64,000 nt of DNA from Streptomyces rhizosphaerihabitans (lineage in GTDB: Bacteria > Actinomycetota > Actinomycetes > Streptomycetales > Streptomycetaceae), in contig NZ_JAODTZ010000015.1 of the NCBI RefSeq assembly GCF_025399795.1, positions 62,001 to 126,000 on the forward strand. The letters run 5' to 3'. Both the position numbers and the translations under genes were made by a program. The notes beneath the pieces were generated by a model. That model had not been told where the DNA came from. It saw only the letters and a program-made list of their open reading frames with translations, and did not search any database. Shown here piece after piece: positions 51,410 to 59,706 of the stretch; the stretch's first letter is position 1; every line of letters starts with the position of its first letter.

Positions 51410-53800
51410 TCAGTTCTCGTGCCCCAGTTGCAGATCCCGTTCCGTCCGGCCGCCCCCGGCGACCTGGAGCACGGTGGCCACCGGCGGATAGCCCGCCGCG
51501 ATGACCGTGTACTCGCCGGACGACAGATCGATGAACCGGAACGTTCCGTCAGGGCCGGTGGTGAGGGTGTCCACCACATTGCCCGCGGCGTCCAGCAGCG
51601 TCACGCGCGCGTCCTCGACGGGGCGTCCGCCGCCCGCCCGGACGGTGCCGCGCAGCACGGCGCCACCGGCGAGCTCGACGTCCTGGCGGGTCTCCCGGGC
51701 CGCCTGGACGGTCACCGGGAGCGCGGCCGGACGGAACGCGGGCGCGCCGGCGGCGAGGGTGTACTCGCCGGCCACCAGTTCCGTGATGACGTAACCGCCC
51801 TCGCGTCCGCTGCGCGTGGTGGCCACCACCTCGCCGTGCACGTTGGTGAGGGTGACTGTGGCCTCCCGTACCGGAGTGCCGTCCGCGGTGAGCACACTGC
51901 CGGCCAGGCGTCCCGCGCCGCCGAGGACGACGTCGAGTTCCACCGGCCGTTCGCCGACGGTCACCGAGACGGCCTGCGGCTGGTGGCCTCCGGCCGCGGC
52001 GATCAGCACGTACGAGCCCGCGCCGGGCGTGGACAGCGCGTACCGGCCGTCCTCTCCGCTGGCGCCCCGTCCGATCTGCTGTCCTCCGATGTCGATGAGG
52101 GTGAGCGCGGCGCGCGCCACGGCGGTGCCGTCGGGGTGCTGCACCGTGCCGCAGACGGGGGTCCCGGCCGCGTACCCCGAACGGGCCTGCGGAATGCGGT
52201 CGTTCATCCGCGCGACCCCCGGGTCGGCGGTGGATGCGTTGTGGGACACCAGCGGTTTCTCCTTGAGGAAGAAGGCGATGAGCAGGCCGAGGACGAGTAC
52301 CGGCACGAGGTAGAGGAAGATCCGCGGCATGGCGTCCGCGTAGGCGCCGATGTACTGGTCGCGCAGAGCGGCGGGCATCGCGTGGACGAGCTGTGGGGTG
52401 ATGGACTCGGCGTCCGGGGTCGTCACGCCCGCGTGCGGGGGGAGGCGATCGGCGAGCGCGTCGGCCAGCCGGTCGGCGAAGAGCGTGCCGAAGACGGCGG
52501 CTCCGACGCTGCCGCCGATCTGCCGGAAGTAGTTGTTGGCACTGGTCGCGGTACCGAGGTCGGCCGCACGAACGGAGTTCTGCACGGCGACCACCAGGAC
52601 CGGCATCACCATGCCGATGCCGACACCGAGGACCGCCATCCAGACGCTGTAGTGCAGCCGGGGAGTCCCGGCGTCGAGGCGGGAGAGCAACCACATGCCG
52701 AGGGCCGAGAGGGCGCAGCCGAGGACCGGGAAGACCTTGTAGCGGCCGCTGCGGCTGATGAGCTGCCCGGAGACGACGGAGGCGACGACGATGCCGCCCA
52801 TCATGGGGAGCATCAGGAGCCCGGATTCCGTCGCACCGGCGCCGTCGACCATCTGCAGGAACGTGGGGAGATAACCGGCGGCCCCGAAGAGGGCGGCTCC
52901 GACGACCAGACCGACGAGCGCGGTGACGTTGAAGACAGGGTCCCTGAACAGCCGCAGGGGGATGAGGGGTTCGACCGCGAAGCGCTCGACGACGAGGAAG
53001 AGCACCGTCGTGGCGACCGCGCCCGCCCCGAGTGCGAGGACGACCCGTGAGCCCCAGGCGTACTCGGTGCCGCCCCAACTGGTCAGCAGGACCAGGCAGG
53101 TCGACGCGGCGGCGAGGAGCAGTACTCCGAGGACGTCGACACGTCCTCGGACGGCGGGCTTCGGCAGTTTCAGTACGACCGTGACGACGGCCAGCGTGAC
53201 CAGTCCGAAGGGCACGTTGACGTAGAAGCACCAGCGCCACGAGAGGTGATCGGTGAAATAGCCGCCCAGCAGGGGTCCCGCGACCGAGGCGAGCCCGAAC
53301 GCGGCGCCGATCAGCCCCATGAACCGGCCACGTCGGCGCGGCGGCACGATGTCCGCCATGATCGCCTGCACGCCGATCATGAGGCCGCCGGCGCCGATGC
53401 CCTGGACCGCGCGGAAGGCGATCAACTGGTCCATGGTCCGCGCCCGTCCGGCGAGCGCCGAGCCGATGACGAAGACGGCGATGGCGAACTGGAAGACGCC
53501 CTTGCGGCCGTAGAGGTCACCGAGCTTGCCGTAGACCGGGAGCCCGACGGTGGAGGTGAGCAGATAGGCGGTGATCGCCCAGGACATCCGGTCGAGGCCG
53601 TGCAGCTCTCCGACGATCCTCGGGAGCGCGGTGGCCACGATCATCTGCTCAAGTGCGGCGAGGAGCAGGGCCGGGATCAGACCGCAGAAGATCAACCGCA
53701 CCTGGCGCGGAGTCGGCCGGGCGGACTCCACGGCCACCGGAGCGGGCCCCCGCGCGAGGGCGACGGCCGGTTCGTCCTGCACCAGAGTGATCCCGCCCAC
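51410..53800 (-). CDS. DHA2-type MFS transporter fused to three carboxypeptidase-regulatory-like domains
   Basis: A 796-residue protein. Residues 1-540 form a 14-helix MFS drug/H+ antiporter of the EmrB/QacA type (LPRIVGELHGLDRMSWAITAY, YGKLGDLYGRKGVF, FRAVQGIGAGGLMIG, ANNYFRQIGGSVGAA). Residues 545-796 are three beta-sandwich CarboxypepD_reg-like repeats of about 83 residues (GTVQHPDGTAVARA, GSVLTADGTPVREA, GTVRAGGGRPVEDA). The GTG start at 53800 follows GAGGGGAG; a longer frame to 53959 is unsupported. The tail may face outside or contact wall components. The exported compound is unknown. Confidence 0.9.
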   Translation of the reverse strand: MGGITLVQDEPAVALARGPAPVAVESARPTPRQVRLIFCGLIPALLLAALEQMIVATALPRIVGELHGLDRMSWAITAYLLTSTVGLPVYGKLGDLYGRKGVFQFAIAVFVIGSALAGRARTMDQLIAFRAVQGIGAGGLMIGVQAIMADIVPPRRRGRFMGLIGAAFGLASVAGPLLGGYFTDHLSWRWCFYVNVPFGLVTLAVVTVVLKLPKPAVRGRVDVLGVLLLAAASTCLVLLTSWGGTEYAWGSRVVLALGAGAVATTVLFLVVERFAVEPLIPLRLFRDPVFNVTALVGLVVGAALFGAAGYLPTFLQMVDGAGATESGLLMLPMMGGIVVASVVSGQLISRSGRYKVFPVLGCALSALGMWLLSRLDAGTPRLHYSVWMAVLGVGIGMVMPVLVVAVQNSVRAADLGTATSANNYFRQIGGSVGAAVFGTLFADRLADALADRLPPHAGVTTPDAESITPQLVHAMPAALRDQYIGAYADAMPRIFLYLVPVLVLGLLIAFFLKEKPLVSHNASTADPGVARMNDRIPQARSGYAAGTPVCGTVQHPDGTAVARAALTLIDIGGQQIGRGASGEDGRYALSTPGAGSYVLIAAAGGHQPQAVSVTVGERPVELDVVLGGAGRLAGSVLTADGTPVREATVTLTNVHGEVVATTRSGREGGYVITELVAGEYTLAAGAPAFRPAALPVTVQAARETRQDVELAGGAVLRGTVRAGGGRPVEDARVTLLDAAGNVVDTLTTGPDGTFRFIDLSSGEYTVIAAGYPPVATVLQVAGGGRTERDLQLGHEN

Positions 53801-54014
53801 GTACCGCTCCCCTCGTCGCACCGGCCACACAATTCCCGCTAAACGCGACAACTGCGAGCAAGCGTGACGAGTTACGGTGTACCGTCGCGCGAAAGGGAGA
53901 TCCACCCGAAACGGTGAGGGCACAACACGCCCTCGGGCGCGGCCTCTTGGCGACCGCACCCGCCAAGTCGCCGCCCGGGGGCCGCGCCTCGCTCCCCGGG
54001 AGACAAGTACCTCC

Positions 54015-54095
54015 CGGTCCCCGAAATCACTTCTCGGTCCGCACAGTCACCACCCCGGTCCGCAAAGTCACTTCGCGGTCCGCGGACTCACTTCT
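54015..54095. repeat. 20-nt tandem repeat over the SRPBCC gene stop
   Basis: Four 20-21-nt units starting CGGTCC (54015, 54035, 54056, 54076) with TCACTTC-type ends. The stop codon (54088-54090) lies in the last unit. Each unit carries a copy of the gene's terminal ACCGAGAAGTGA-like bases, so the 3' end itself appears to have been multiplied outward. Confidence 0.88.
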
Positions 54096-54531
54096 CGGTC
54101 TGCGTCGCGAGGTTGGCGAGCAGGGCGCCGTAGATGCGACCCAGGCCCTTGGGCGCGAAGGTCCGCTCGAAGAAGCCGCCGACGCCGCCCGCGCCGTTCC
54201 AGACACTGGTGACCACGACACGCGACTTCCCCTCACCGGCCGGGGTGACCCGCCAGGTGGTGACCATGGAGGAGTTGCGGTCCTTCTCGACGAGCTCGCC
54301 GTCGGTGGGCTCGCTCACCTCGAGCAGGCAGTCACGGACCCGCTTGCTGGTGGCCTGGAGCTTCCAGTGGACGAGGGTGCCCTCGCCGTCGCCGCCCTCG
54401 CGCACCTCGTACTCGCTGAAGTGCTCGGGCAGCAGCTTCGGGCGCGTGCCGCTGTAGTCGGCCAGGGCGTCGAACACCGCCTCCGCGTCCGCCGCGATGA
54501 CCCGCTCCGTCGTGGCCTCGACCTGCGCCAT
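54088..54531 (-). CDS. SRPBCC-family (START/polyketide cyclase-like) protein
   Basis: A 147-residue helix-grip protein: VEATTERVIAADAEAVFDAL at the start, LLPEHFSEYEVREGGDGEGT, SRVVVTSVWNGAGGVGGFFER, and a C-terminal helix. Members bind hydrophobic ligands. The ATG at 54531 follows GGAGGAAG. The gene is divergent from the radical SAM gene, whose LexA-like box is 140 nt away. Ligand and partners are unknown. Confidence 0.88.
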   Translation of the reverse strand: MAQVEATTERVIAADAEAVFDALADYSGTRPKLLPEHFSEYEVREGGDGEGTLVHWKLQATSKRVRDCLLEVSEPTDGELVEKDRNSSMVTTWRVTPAGEGKSRVVVTSVWNGAGGVGGFFERTFAPKGLGRIYGALLANLATQTEK

Positions 54532-54670
54532 GGCACTTCCTCCAGCACTTGGTTCCTCGGGGATGTGCGGCCAGCCAACCACCCGGCGCCCCGGCCGCCC
54601 AAATCGGGGTGCCCGTGGCACGCGGGCGGCCCCGGCGGGACGCCACGGGAAACAGGTCGCACGATCAAGG

Positions 54671-54682
54671 GAACATGTGTTC
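54671..54682. promoter_or_regulatory. LexA/SOS-like box upstream of the radical SAM gene
   Basis: GAACATGTGTTC is a perfect GAAC-N4-GTTC palindrome, the core of the actinobacterial LexA box. It is followed directly by TATTCT (54683-54688), a TANNNT -10. A repressor there would block transcription of the gene at 54715. LexA binding is inferred from the sequence. Confidence 0.7.
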
Positions 54683-54714
54683 TATTCTCTGTCCAGTGCT
54701 ATCGAGGAGGCGCC

Positions 54715-55773
54715 ATGCGCTGGGAGAACCTGACTGCGGACCCCGCCGGAGGCCCCGCCCGGGACGCCGCCCTGTTCGGCGCGGACGCGGTCACCACGCG
54801 AACCTTCGACACTCCGGAGTTCCGCGGGATCACGTTCCACGAGATACGGGCGCGGTCGATCGTGAACCGGGTACCGGGGGCCTCCCGCATGCCCTTCGAG
54901 TGGACGGTGAACCCCTATCGAGGCTGCACGCACGCGTGTGTCTACTGTTTCGCCCGCAAGACGCACAGCTATCTGGACCTCGACACCGGACTCGACTTCG
55001 ACTCGCAGATCGTCGTGAAGGTCAACGCCCCGGAACTGCTGCGCCGTCAGCTCGCCTCGCGGCGCTGGCACGGCGAGCACATCGCGATGGGCACCAACGT
55101 CGACTGCTACCAGCGCGCGGAGGGCCGGTACGGGCTCATGCCGGGCATCATCGCGGCCCTGCGCGACCGCGCGAACCCCTTCTCGATCCTGACGAAGGGC
55201 ACGCTCATCCTGCGCGACCTCGACCTCCTGAGGCAGGCGTCCGAGGTCACCGACGTCGGGATCTCGGTCTCCGTGGGCTTCACCGACACCGAGCTGTGGC
55301 GCACCGTGGAGCCGGGCACACCGGCCCCTGAGCGCCGCCTGGACGTCGTGCGCACCCTGACGGACCACGGCATCGACTGCGGCGTCCTGATGGCCCCCGT
55401 GATCCCCTTCCTGGGCGACCATCCCGCCCAGCTGCGCGCCACCGTACGGGCCGTCGCGGCCTCGGGGGCGACCTCGGTGACCCCGCTGGTGCTGCATCTG
55501 CGACCCGGCGCCCGTGAGTGGTTCATGGCCTGGCTGGAGCACCACCACCCCCACCTCGTACCGCGCTACGAGCGGCTGTACGCGGAGGGTGCCTACGCCC
55601 CGAAGTGGTACCAGCGCCGGATCACCCGTCAGGTCCACGAGCTGGCACAGGAGTACGGCATCGGTCCCGCGCGCGCGGGAATGCCGCGCCGGATCACCGC
55701 CCCCGAGCCCGCCGTCCCGTCGGCGTCCACGGCACCGACGGCACCCGGACCGACTCAGCTGACGCTGCTCTGA
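54715..55773 (+). CDS. Radical SAM protein of the Rv2578c family
   Basis: A 352-residue radical SAM enzyme with the cluster motif in YRGCTHACVYCFARKTH (CxxxCxxC). ILTKGTLILRDLDLL and APVIPFLGD follow. It resembles the mycobacterial Rv2578c family and more distantly SplB-like enzymes. The ATG at 54715 follows GAGGAGG. A LexA-like box overlaps its promoter, so DNA-damage induction is likely and a repair or nucleotide-processing role is a reasonable guess. The reaction is not known. Confidence 0.92.
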   Translation: MRWENLTADPAGGPARDAALFGADAVTTRTFDTPEFRGITFHEIRARSIVNRVPGASRMPFEWTVNPYRGCTHACVYCFARKTHSYLDLDTGLDFDSQIVVKVNAPELLRRQLASRRWHGEHIAMGTNVDCYQRAEGRYGLMPGIIAALRDRANPFSILTKGTLILRDLDLLRQASEVTDVGISVSVGFTDTELWRTVEPGTPAPERRLDVVRTLTDHGIDCGVLMAPVIPFLGDHPAQLRATVRAVAASGATSVTPLVLHLRPGAREWFMAWLEHHHPHLVPRYERLYAEGAYAPKWYQRRITRQVHELAQEYGIGPARAGMPRRITAPEPAVPSASTAPTAPGPTQLTLL

Positions 55774-55924
55774 GGCCGCCCTGAGGCTGCTCCGACGAGC
55801 CGTCACGACGGTCCATCACGGCGGCCGTCGCACGCTTTGCGAGGCCGCCCGATCCCGGACGGCCGCCGGGAGCGCTTCCGGCGGCATCCGAGCGCATCCC
55901 GCCATCCAATCGGGTCGAGTCTTG

Positions 55925-55943
55925 CCGGAACGCGTTCTTCCGG
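55925..55943. promoter_or_regulatory. Palindrome upstream of the tripeptidyl aminopeptidase-like gene
   Basis: CCGGAA (55925-55930) and TTCCGG (55938-55943) flank a 7-nt centre; the inner GAACGCGTTC is also a perfect palindrome. It lies 73 nt before the start, with a second TTCCGG at 55951. It may be an operator; the spacing (GAAC-N2-GTTC) differs from the LexA box. Confidence 0.4.
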
Positions 55944-56015
55944 TACCCCCTTCCGGGACGATACGGCGAAGGCCGTGGCGTGCACGGCTCGAAATCCTCC
56001 GTCCTGGGAGGCCTT

Positions 56016-57605
56016 GTGAAGAAACGCGCAGCTGCTCTGTGCGGGGCGGCCGCCGTGCTGGCCGGGATGATCACTTCGATCCCCGCCGACGCGAGCGCCG
56101 GCTCCGCTGCCGCACCGCGCACCACCTCCACCCCGACCGCGAAGCCCAGCTGGAAAAAGTGCGGCACCAGTGACTATCCGACGCTCCAATGCGCGTCCCT
56201 GAAGGTGCCGCTGGACCACACGAACCCCTACAGCGAGCGGATCACCCTCGCCCTGTCCCGCGTCCCGCACACCGCGAAGACGTACCAGGGGCCGCTGCTG
56301 GTCAACCCGGGCGGTCCCGGCGGCAGCGGGCTGACGCTGGCCGGATTCGTCGCCGCCACGCTGCCCAAGGCCGTGGCGGCGCAGTACGACGTCATCGGTT
56401 TCGACCCGCGCGGTGTCGGCGCGAGCAAGCCCGCGCTGGACTGCAAGCCGGGGCACTTCAAGCCCGTCCGTCCCGACACCGTCCCGAGCACCCGGGCGAT
56501 CGAGAAGGCCAACCTCAGCCGCGCCAAGGCCTTCGCCCAGGCGTGCGGCACGAAGTACGCGAAGCTGCTGCCGTACATGGACACGGTGAGCGCGGTCCGC
56601 GACATGGACACGATCCGCGGCGCGCTCGGCGCCAAGAAGATCAACTACTTCGGCTACTCGTACGGCACCTACCTGGGGGCCGTGTACGCCAAGCTCTACC
56701 CGCAGCGGGTCCGCCGGCTGGTCCTGGACTCCATCGTCGACCCCACCGGTGTCTGGTACGACGACAACCTCAGTCAGGACTACGCCTTCAACGACCGCCA
56801 CCTGGCGTTCCTGGCGTGGGTCGCCAAGAACAACGCGGCCTACAAGCTCGGCACCGACCCGGCCAAGGTCGAGGCCAAGTGGTACGCGATGCGCGCGGCA
56901 CTCGCCAAGAACCCCGCGCAGAAGACGGTGGGCGCCTCCGAACTGGAGGACACCTTCATCCCGGGCGGCTACTACAACGGCTACTGGCCCTACCTCGCCG
57001 AGGCGTTCGCGTCCTACGTGAACAGCAAGAACTCGGACGCGCTCGTCGAGGCCTACGACAACTTCGGCGCCGTCGGCGCCTCGGGCGACAACGGCTACAG
57101 CATCTACACGTCGGTGCAGTGCCGTGACGCGTCCTGGCCGCGCGACTGGCGCCAGTGGCGCAAGGACAACTGGGCGGTGTACGACAAGGCGCCGTTCATG
57201 GCCTGGAACAACGCCTGGTACAACGCGCCGTGCGCGTTCTGGCCCACGGACTCGCTCCGGCCGGTGGACATCTCCAACCACCGTCTGCCGCCGACGCTGC
57301 TCTTCCAGGCGACCGACGACGCCGCCACTCCCTACGAGGGGGGTGTCACCGTCCATCACCAGCTGCGCGGCTCCAGCCTGGTGGTCGAGCAGGGCGGCGG
57401 GAACCACGGCATCACGCTGAGCGGCAACGCCTGCCTGGACAAGTACCTGGCGGCGTATCTGGCCAACGGCAAGGTGCCGCACGGCAGCGGCGAGGCCGAC
57501 GCGGTGTGCAGGACACTGCCCGACCCGAAGCCGCTGGCCTCGAAGGCCGCGTCCGCCTCGTCGCGAGGTTCGACGCTGCACGGACTGCTCGGCCACCGGG
57601 GCTGA
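56016..57605 (+). CDS. Secreted tripeptidyl aminopeptidase-like alpha/beta hydrolase
   Basis: A 529-residue exported serine hydrolase of the Streptomyces Tap/SlpD/SlpE family, which remove short N-terminal peptides outside the cell. A signal peptide covers about 1-32 (VKKRAAALCGAAAVLAG, ending ADASAG). The oxyanion loop VNPGGPGGSG, nucleophile elbow YFGYSYGTYLG, Asp in FQATDDAATP and His in GGGNHGITL complete the triad. Several cysteines suggest disulphides. The GTG at 56016 follows GGGAGG. Substrate preference is inferred from the family. Confidence 0.93.
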   Translation: MKKRAAALCGAAAVLAGMITSIPADASAGSAAAPRTTSTPTAKPSWKKCGTSDYPTLQCASLKVPLDHTNPYSERITLALSRVPHTAKTYQGPLLVNPGGPGGSGLTLAGFVAATLPKAVAAQYDVIGFDPRGVGASKPALDCKPGHFKPVRPDTVPSTRAIEKANLSRAKAFAQACGTKYAKLLPYMDTVSAVRDMDTIRGALGAKKINYFGYSYGTYLGAVYAKLYPQRVRRLVLDSIVDPTGVWYDDNLSQDYAFNDRHLAFLAWVAKNNAAYKLGTDPAKVEAKWYAMRAALAKNPAQKTVGASELEDTFIPGGYYNGYWPYLAEAFASYVNSKNSDALVEAYDNFGAVGASGDNGYSIYTSVQCRDASWPRDWRQWRKDNWAVYDKAPFMAWNNAWYNAPCAFWPTDSLRPVDISNHRLPPTLLFQATDDAATPYEGGVTVHHQLRGSSLVVEQGGGNHGITLSGNACLDKYLAAYLANGKVPHGSGEADAVCRTLPDPKPLASKAASASSRGSTLHGLLGHRG

Positions 57606-57664
57606 ACGTCCCCGCAGCGGCGCCCGTCGGGGGCGTTGTCGGACTCATGGTCCACCATGGACCC

Positions 57665-58063
57665 ATGAGCAGGCCGACGCGCATCCCCGCCCCCGACGGG
57701 CTCGCCCCCGCCGCCGCGTACTCCCATGTCGTGACAGGCACGGGCCGCTTCGTCGCGGTGTCGGGCCAGCTCCCCCTGGACGAGGACGGCAAGCTCGTCG
57801 GCGAGGGTGACGCCGAGGCGCAGGCCCGCCAGGTGTTCGAGAACCTCCGCCGATGCCTGGCGGCGGCGGACGCCACCTTCGACGACGTCGTCAAACTCAC
57901 CTTCTTCGTCACGGACATGGCCCACATGCCCGCGATCCGGGCCGCCCGCGCCGCCCACATCCCCGCAGACCGTCTTCCTGCCGCCTCGGCGGTCCAGGTC
58001 GCCGCCCTGATCCGTCCCGAGTTCCTGATGGAGATCGAGGCGTACGCGGTGGTCGGCGGGTGA
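57665..58063 (+). CDS. RidA/YjgF-family protein
   Basis: A 132-residue RidA-family protein, a trimer-forming enzyme that hydrolyses reactive enamine/imine intermediates. GRFVAVSGQLPLDEDGKL and the C-terminal IRPEFLMEIEAYAVV, with the catalytic-type Arg, are present. ATG 57665 is used; an in-frame ATG 18 nt upstream is possible. The stop overlaps the GNAT GTG (GTGA), coupling the two. The physiological substrate is unknown. Confidence 0.9.
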   Translation: MSRPTRIPAPDGLAPAAAYSHVVTGTGRFVAVSGQLPLDEDGKLVGEGDAEAQARQVFENLRRCLAAADATFDDVVKLTFFVTDMAHMPAIRAARAAHIPADRLPAASAVQVAALIRPEFLMEIEAYAVVGG

Positions 58064-58596
58064 GCGGGCCATGGGTTCGTGAGATGACCCTCGACGACTG
58101 TCCGCGGGTGGCCGAGATCCGGGTGCGCGGCTGGCAGAGCGCGTACAGGGGCCTGATACCGCAGTCGTACCTCGACGGGCTCAGCGTCGCCGAGGACGCG
58201 GCGCGCCGCCGCCGCAACCTCGAACAGGGCGACGGCAGCATCGTGAACCTGGTCGCGGAGCGCGACGGCGTCATGGTCGGCTGGGCCTGCCACGGACCGC
58301 ACCGGGACAGCGAAGTCCACTCCGGGGAAGTCGAGTTGTACGCCATCTACGTGCATCCCGATCTGTTGGGCCAGGGTGTCGGGCGCGCCCTGCTGCGGGA
58401 GTCCGCCGGCCGCTGTGCGGCGGCCGGGCACGAGCGCATGCTGCTGTGGGTCCTGAAGGAGAACACCACGGCCCGCCGTTTCTACGAACGGGCCGGTTTC
58501 CGCCCCGACGGCGCCGAGGAGCCCTTCGAGGCAGCCGGGGTCGAGGTACCCGAGGTGCGCTACGCGCGCGTACTGACCGGCACGAGGCTCGCCTGA
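58060..58596 (+). CDS. GNAT family N-acetyltransferase
   Basis: A 178-residue acetyltransferase (MTLDDCPRVAEIRVRGWQSAY at the start, LYAIYVHPDLLGQGVGRALL as the acetyl-CoA loop, ENTTARRFYERAGF near the end). This is a PhnO/RimI-like fold with the GWQSAYRGLIP pattern common in actinobacteria. The GTG at 58060 overlaps the RidA stop. The substrate is unknown; coupling to RidA suggests amine metabolism but does not prove it. Confidence 0.9.
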   Translation: MSGPWVREMTLDDCPRVAEIRVRGWQSAYRGLIPQSYLDGLSVAEDAARRRRNLEQGDGSIVNLVAERDGVMVGWACHGPHRDSEVHSGEVELYAIYVHPDLLGQGVGRALLRESAGRCAAAGHERMLLWVLKENTTARRFYERAGFRPDGAEEPFEAAGVEVPEVRYARVLTGTRLA

Positions 58597-58610
58597 CGGA
58601 CGTCGGGGTC

Positions 58611-58690
58611 GCTTGGCGGACTGCCGGTTCGAGCTGCCACCGGGCTCGACCGGCGGACGCCGGGTCCGAGCTCGCACCGGGCCGCGTGTG
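58611..58690. repeat. Imperfect ~36-nt direct repeat between GNAT and HEAT genes
   Basis: Two diverged copies carry GGCGGAC-GCCGG, TCGAGCT or CCGAGCT, then CACCGGGC. Both lie within 100 nt of the GNAT stop and 150 nt of the converging HEAT stop. The match is loose. Confidence 0.45.
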
Positions 58691-58706
58691 CCTGCACCGG
58701 CACGGG

Positions 58707-58722
58707 CACGTCGGCCGACGTG
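58707..58722. terminator. Perfect palindrome beyond the HEAT gene
   Basis: CACGTCGGCCGACGTG is a 16-bp perfect palindrome 30 nt after the HEAT stop. As RNA it makes a 6-bp stem with a GGCC loop. It could terminate the HEAT transcript or be a protein site. Confidence 0.4.
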
Positions 58723-58751
58723 AGCGGGGGCGGACGTGCAGACAGGTGTGC

Positions 58752-59336
58752 CTAGACCTCTTCCTTCGGCAGCCGGGTCAGGGCCCGCACGGCCGTCTCC
58801 GCGAGCGCCGGATGGGCCAGCGCTTCGTTCAGGACCGGTCGCGCGCGGGCGTCACCGAGGACGCCCAGGCCTTCCGCGCACGCGAGGGCGACCCTGCGGT
58901 ACGGGTCGTGCGGGCGCAGCCGGCGTTCCAAAGCGGTGATCAGCGCGGGTACGGCTTCGGGCGCGCGCAGTTCGACCAGGAGCCGTACGGGCTGGAGGGC
59001 GTACGCGACCCGCAGTTCGTTGGTGGCGAGCGCAGCGGCGGCGCGGGCCGTACGCGGGTCGCCGAGCCGGGCCAGGGCCTGCGCGGCGGACGCGCAGCGC
59101 TGCGGATCACGGTGGTTGAGCAGCAGGACGAGCGCCTCGAAGGCCCGCCGGTCCCCGGCCGTGCCGAGCCGGAAGGCGACCAACTCCCGGGCCCAGAGCG
59201 GCTGTCCGGGCTCGGTCAGCGCGGCGGCCAGCACGTCGGGGTCCTCGGTCGCCGCAAGACGTTCGAACGCCGCCGAGGCCCCGGACCCGGCCTCGGTCCG
59301 CAAACGCTCCGTGAGTGATCGCAACTCTTCGTCCAT
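58752..59336 (-). CDS. HEAT-repeat protein
   Basis: A 194-residue all-helical protein built of about five HEAT-like helix pairs (EDPDVLAAALTEPGQPLWAR, RDPQRCASAAQALARLGDPR, then HDPYRRVALACAEGLGVLGD). Such proteins are protein-binding scaffolds; some belong to bilin-lyase-like groups. No partner is encoded nearby. The ATG at 59336 is the first in frame. It is divergent from the 3-hydroxyacyl-CoA dehydrogenase gene across a 370-nt region. Confidence 0.88.
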   Translation of the reverse strand: MDEELRSLTERLRTEAGSGASAAFERLAATEDPDVLAAALTEPGQPLWARELVAFRLGTAGDRRAFEALVLLLNHRDPQRCASAAQALARLGDPRTARAAAALATNELRVAYALQPVRLLVELRAPEAVPALITALERRLRPHDPYRRVALACAEGLGVLGDARARPVLNEALAHPALAETAVRALTRLPKEEV

Positions 59337-59706
59337 GGGCCGAGCTTAGGCAAGCCCCATGAGGTGCGGGGACGTACATCACAAAGTCGGGGACTGGCGC
59401 GCTCGTTACCGGCGGGTTAAGCTCAGACGAGCGAGTTACCCACTCGCATCGAACCTCATGGCGGCCTGGTGACGCAGCCGCCGTGAGAGCAGTCGGTTCG
59501 GTACTTCAGGTACCTCAGTGCGACATGGCTCCGGGACAGGGCCGGTCGGCTTTCACCGCCCATGGGCGCCCGTTCGTCGGCGCTTCGGGACGGCACCGGG
59601 CGTGTGCGCTCGTCAGCCCGGAAACACCCGCAACCTCCGCACGGTGTGCGCCTGTCGGCGTACCCGCGTGCGCTCCTCAGTCGTCACCTCTTCCAGGAGT
59701 CCCGCG
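59337..59706. other. Upstream control region of the 3-hydroxyacyl-CoA dehydrogenase gene
   Basis: 370 nt between divergent genes with no supported gene. Two palindromic elements at 59405-59447 lie near its left side. The dehydrogenase would thus have a leader of up to about 250 nt. A frame opening at 59483 is a GC artefact. Confidence 0.55.
59405..59447. promoter_or_regulatory. Two candidate operators upstream of the double dehydrogenase
   Basis: Element 1 (59405-59420) is an imperfect palindrome, TTACC-GGCG-GGTTAA. Element 2 (59431-59447) is GCGAGT-TACCC-ACTCGC with perfect 6-bp arms. Both resemble TetR-type sites. The TetR gene at 61649 is the obvious candidate to bind them, but that is inference. 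Confidence 0.5.

Noticed and set aside
48810..51491. 893-codon plus-strand open frame
   Set aside because: It is antisense to the SpoIIE-type phosphatase gene, has no recognisable domain, and its composition matches a GC shadow.
53801..53959. Extended N-terminus of the MFS transporter
   Set aside because: The extra 53 codons lack a ribosome site and hydrophobic pattern, whereas the GTG at 53800 has GAGGGGAG at good spacing.
54715..55773. Spore photoproduct lyase
   Set aside because: The radical SAM motif is shared, but overall sequence features fit the Rv2578c family better; no SplB-specific segment was recognised.
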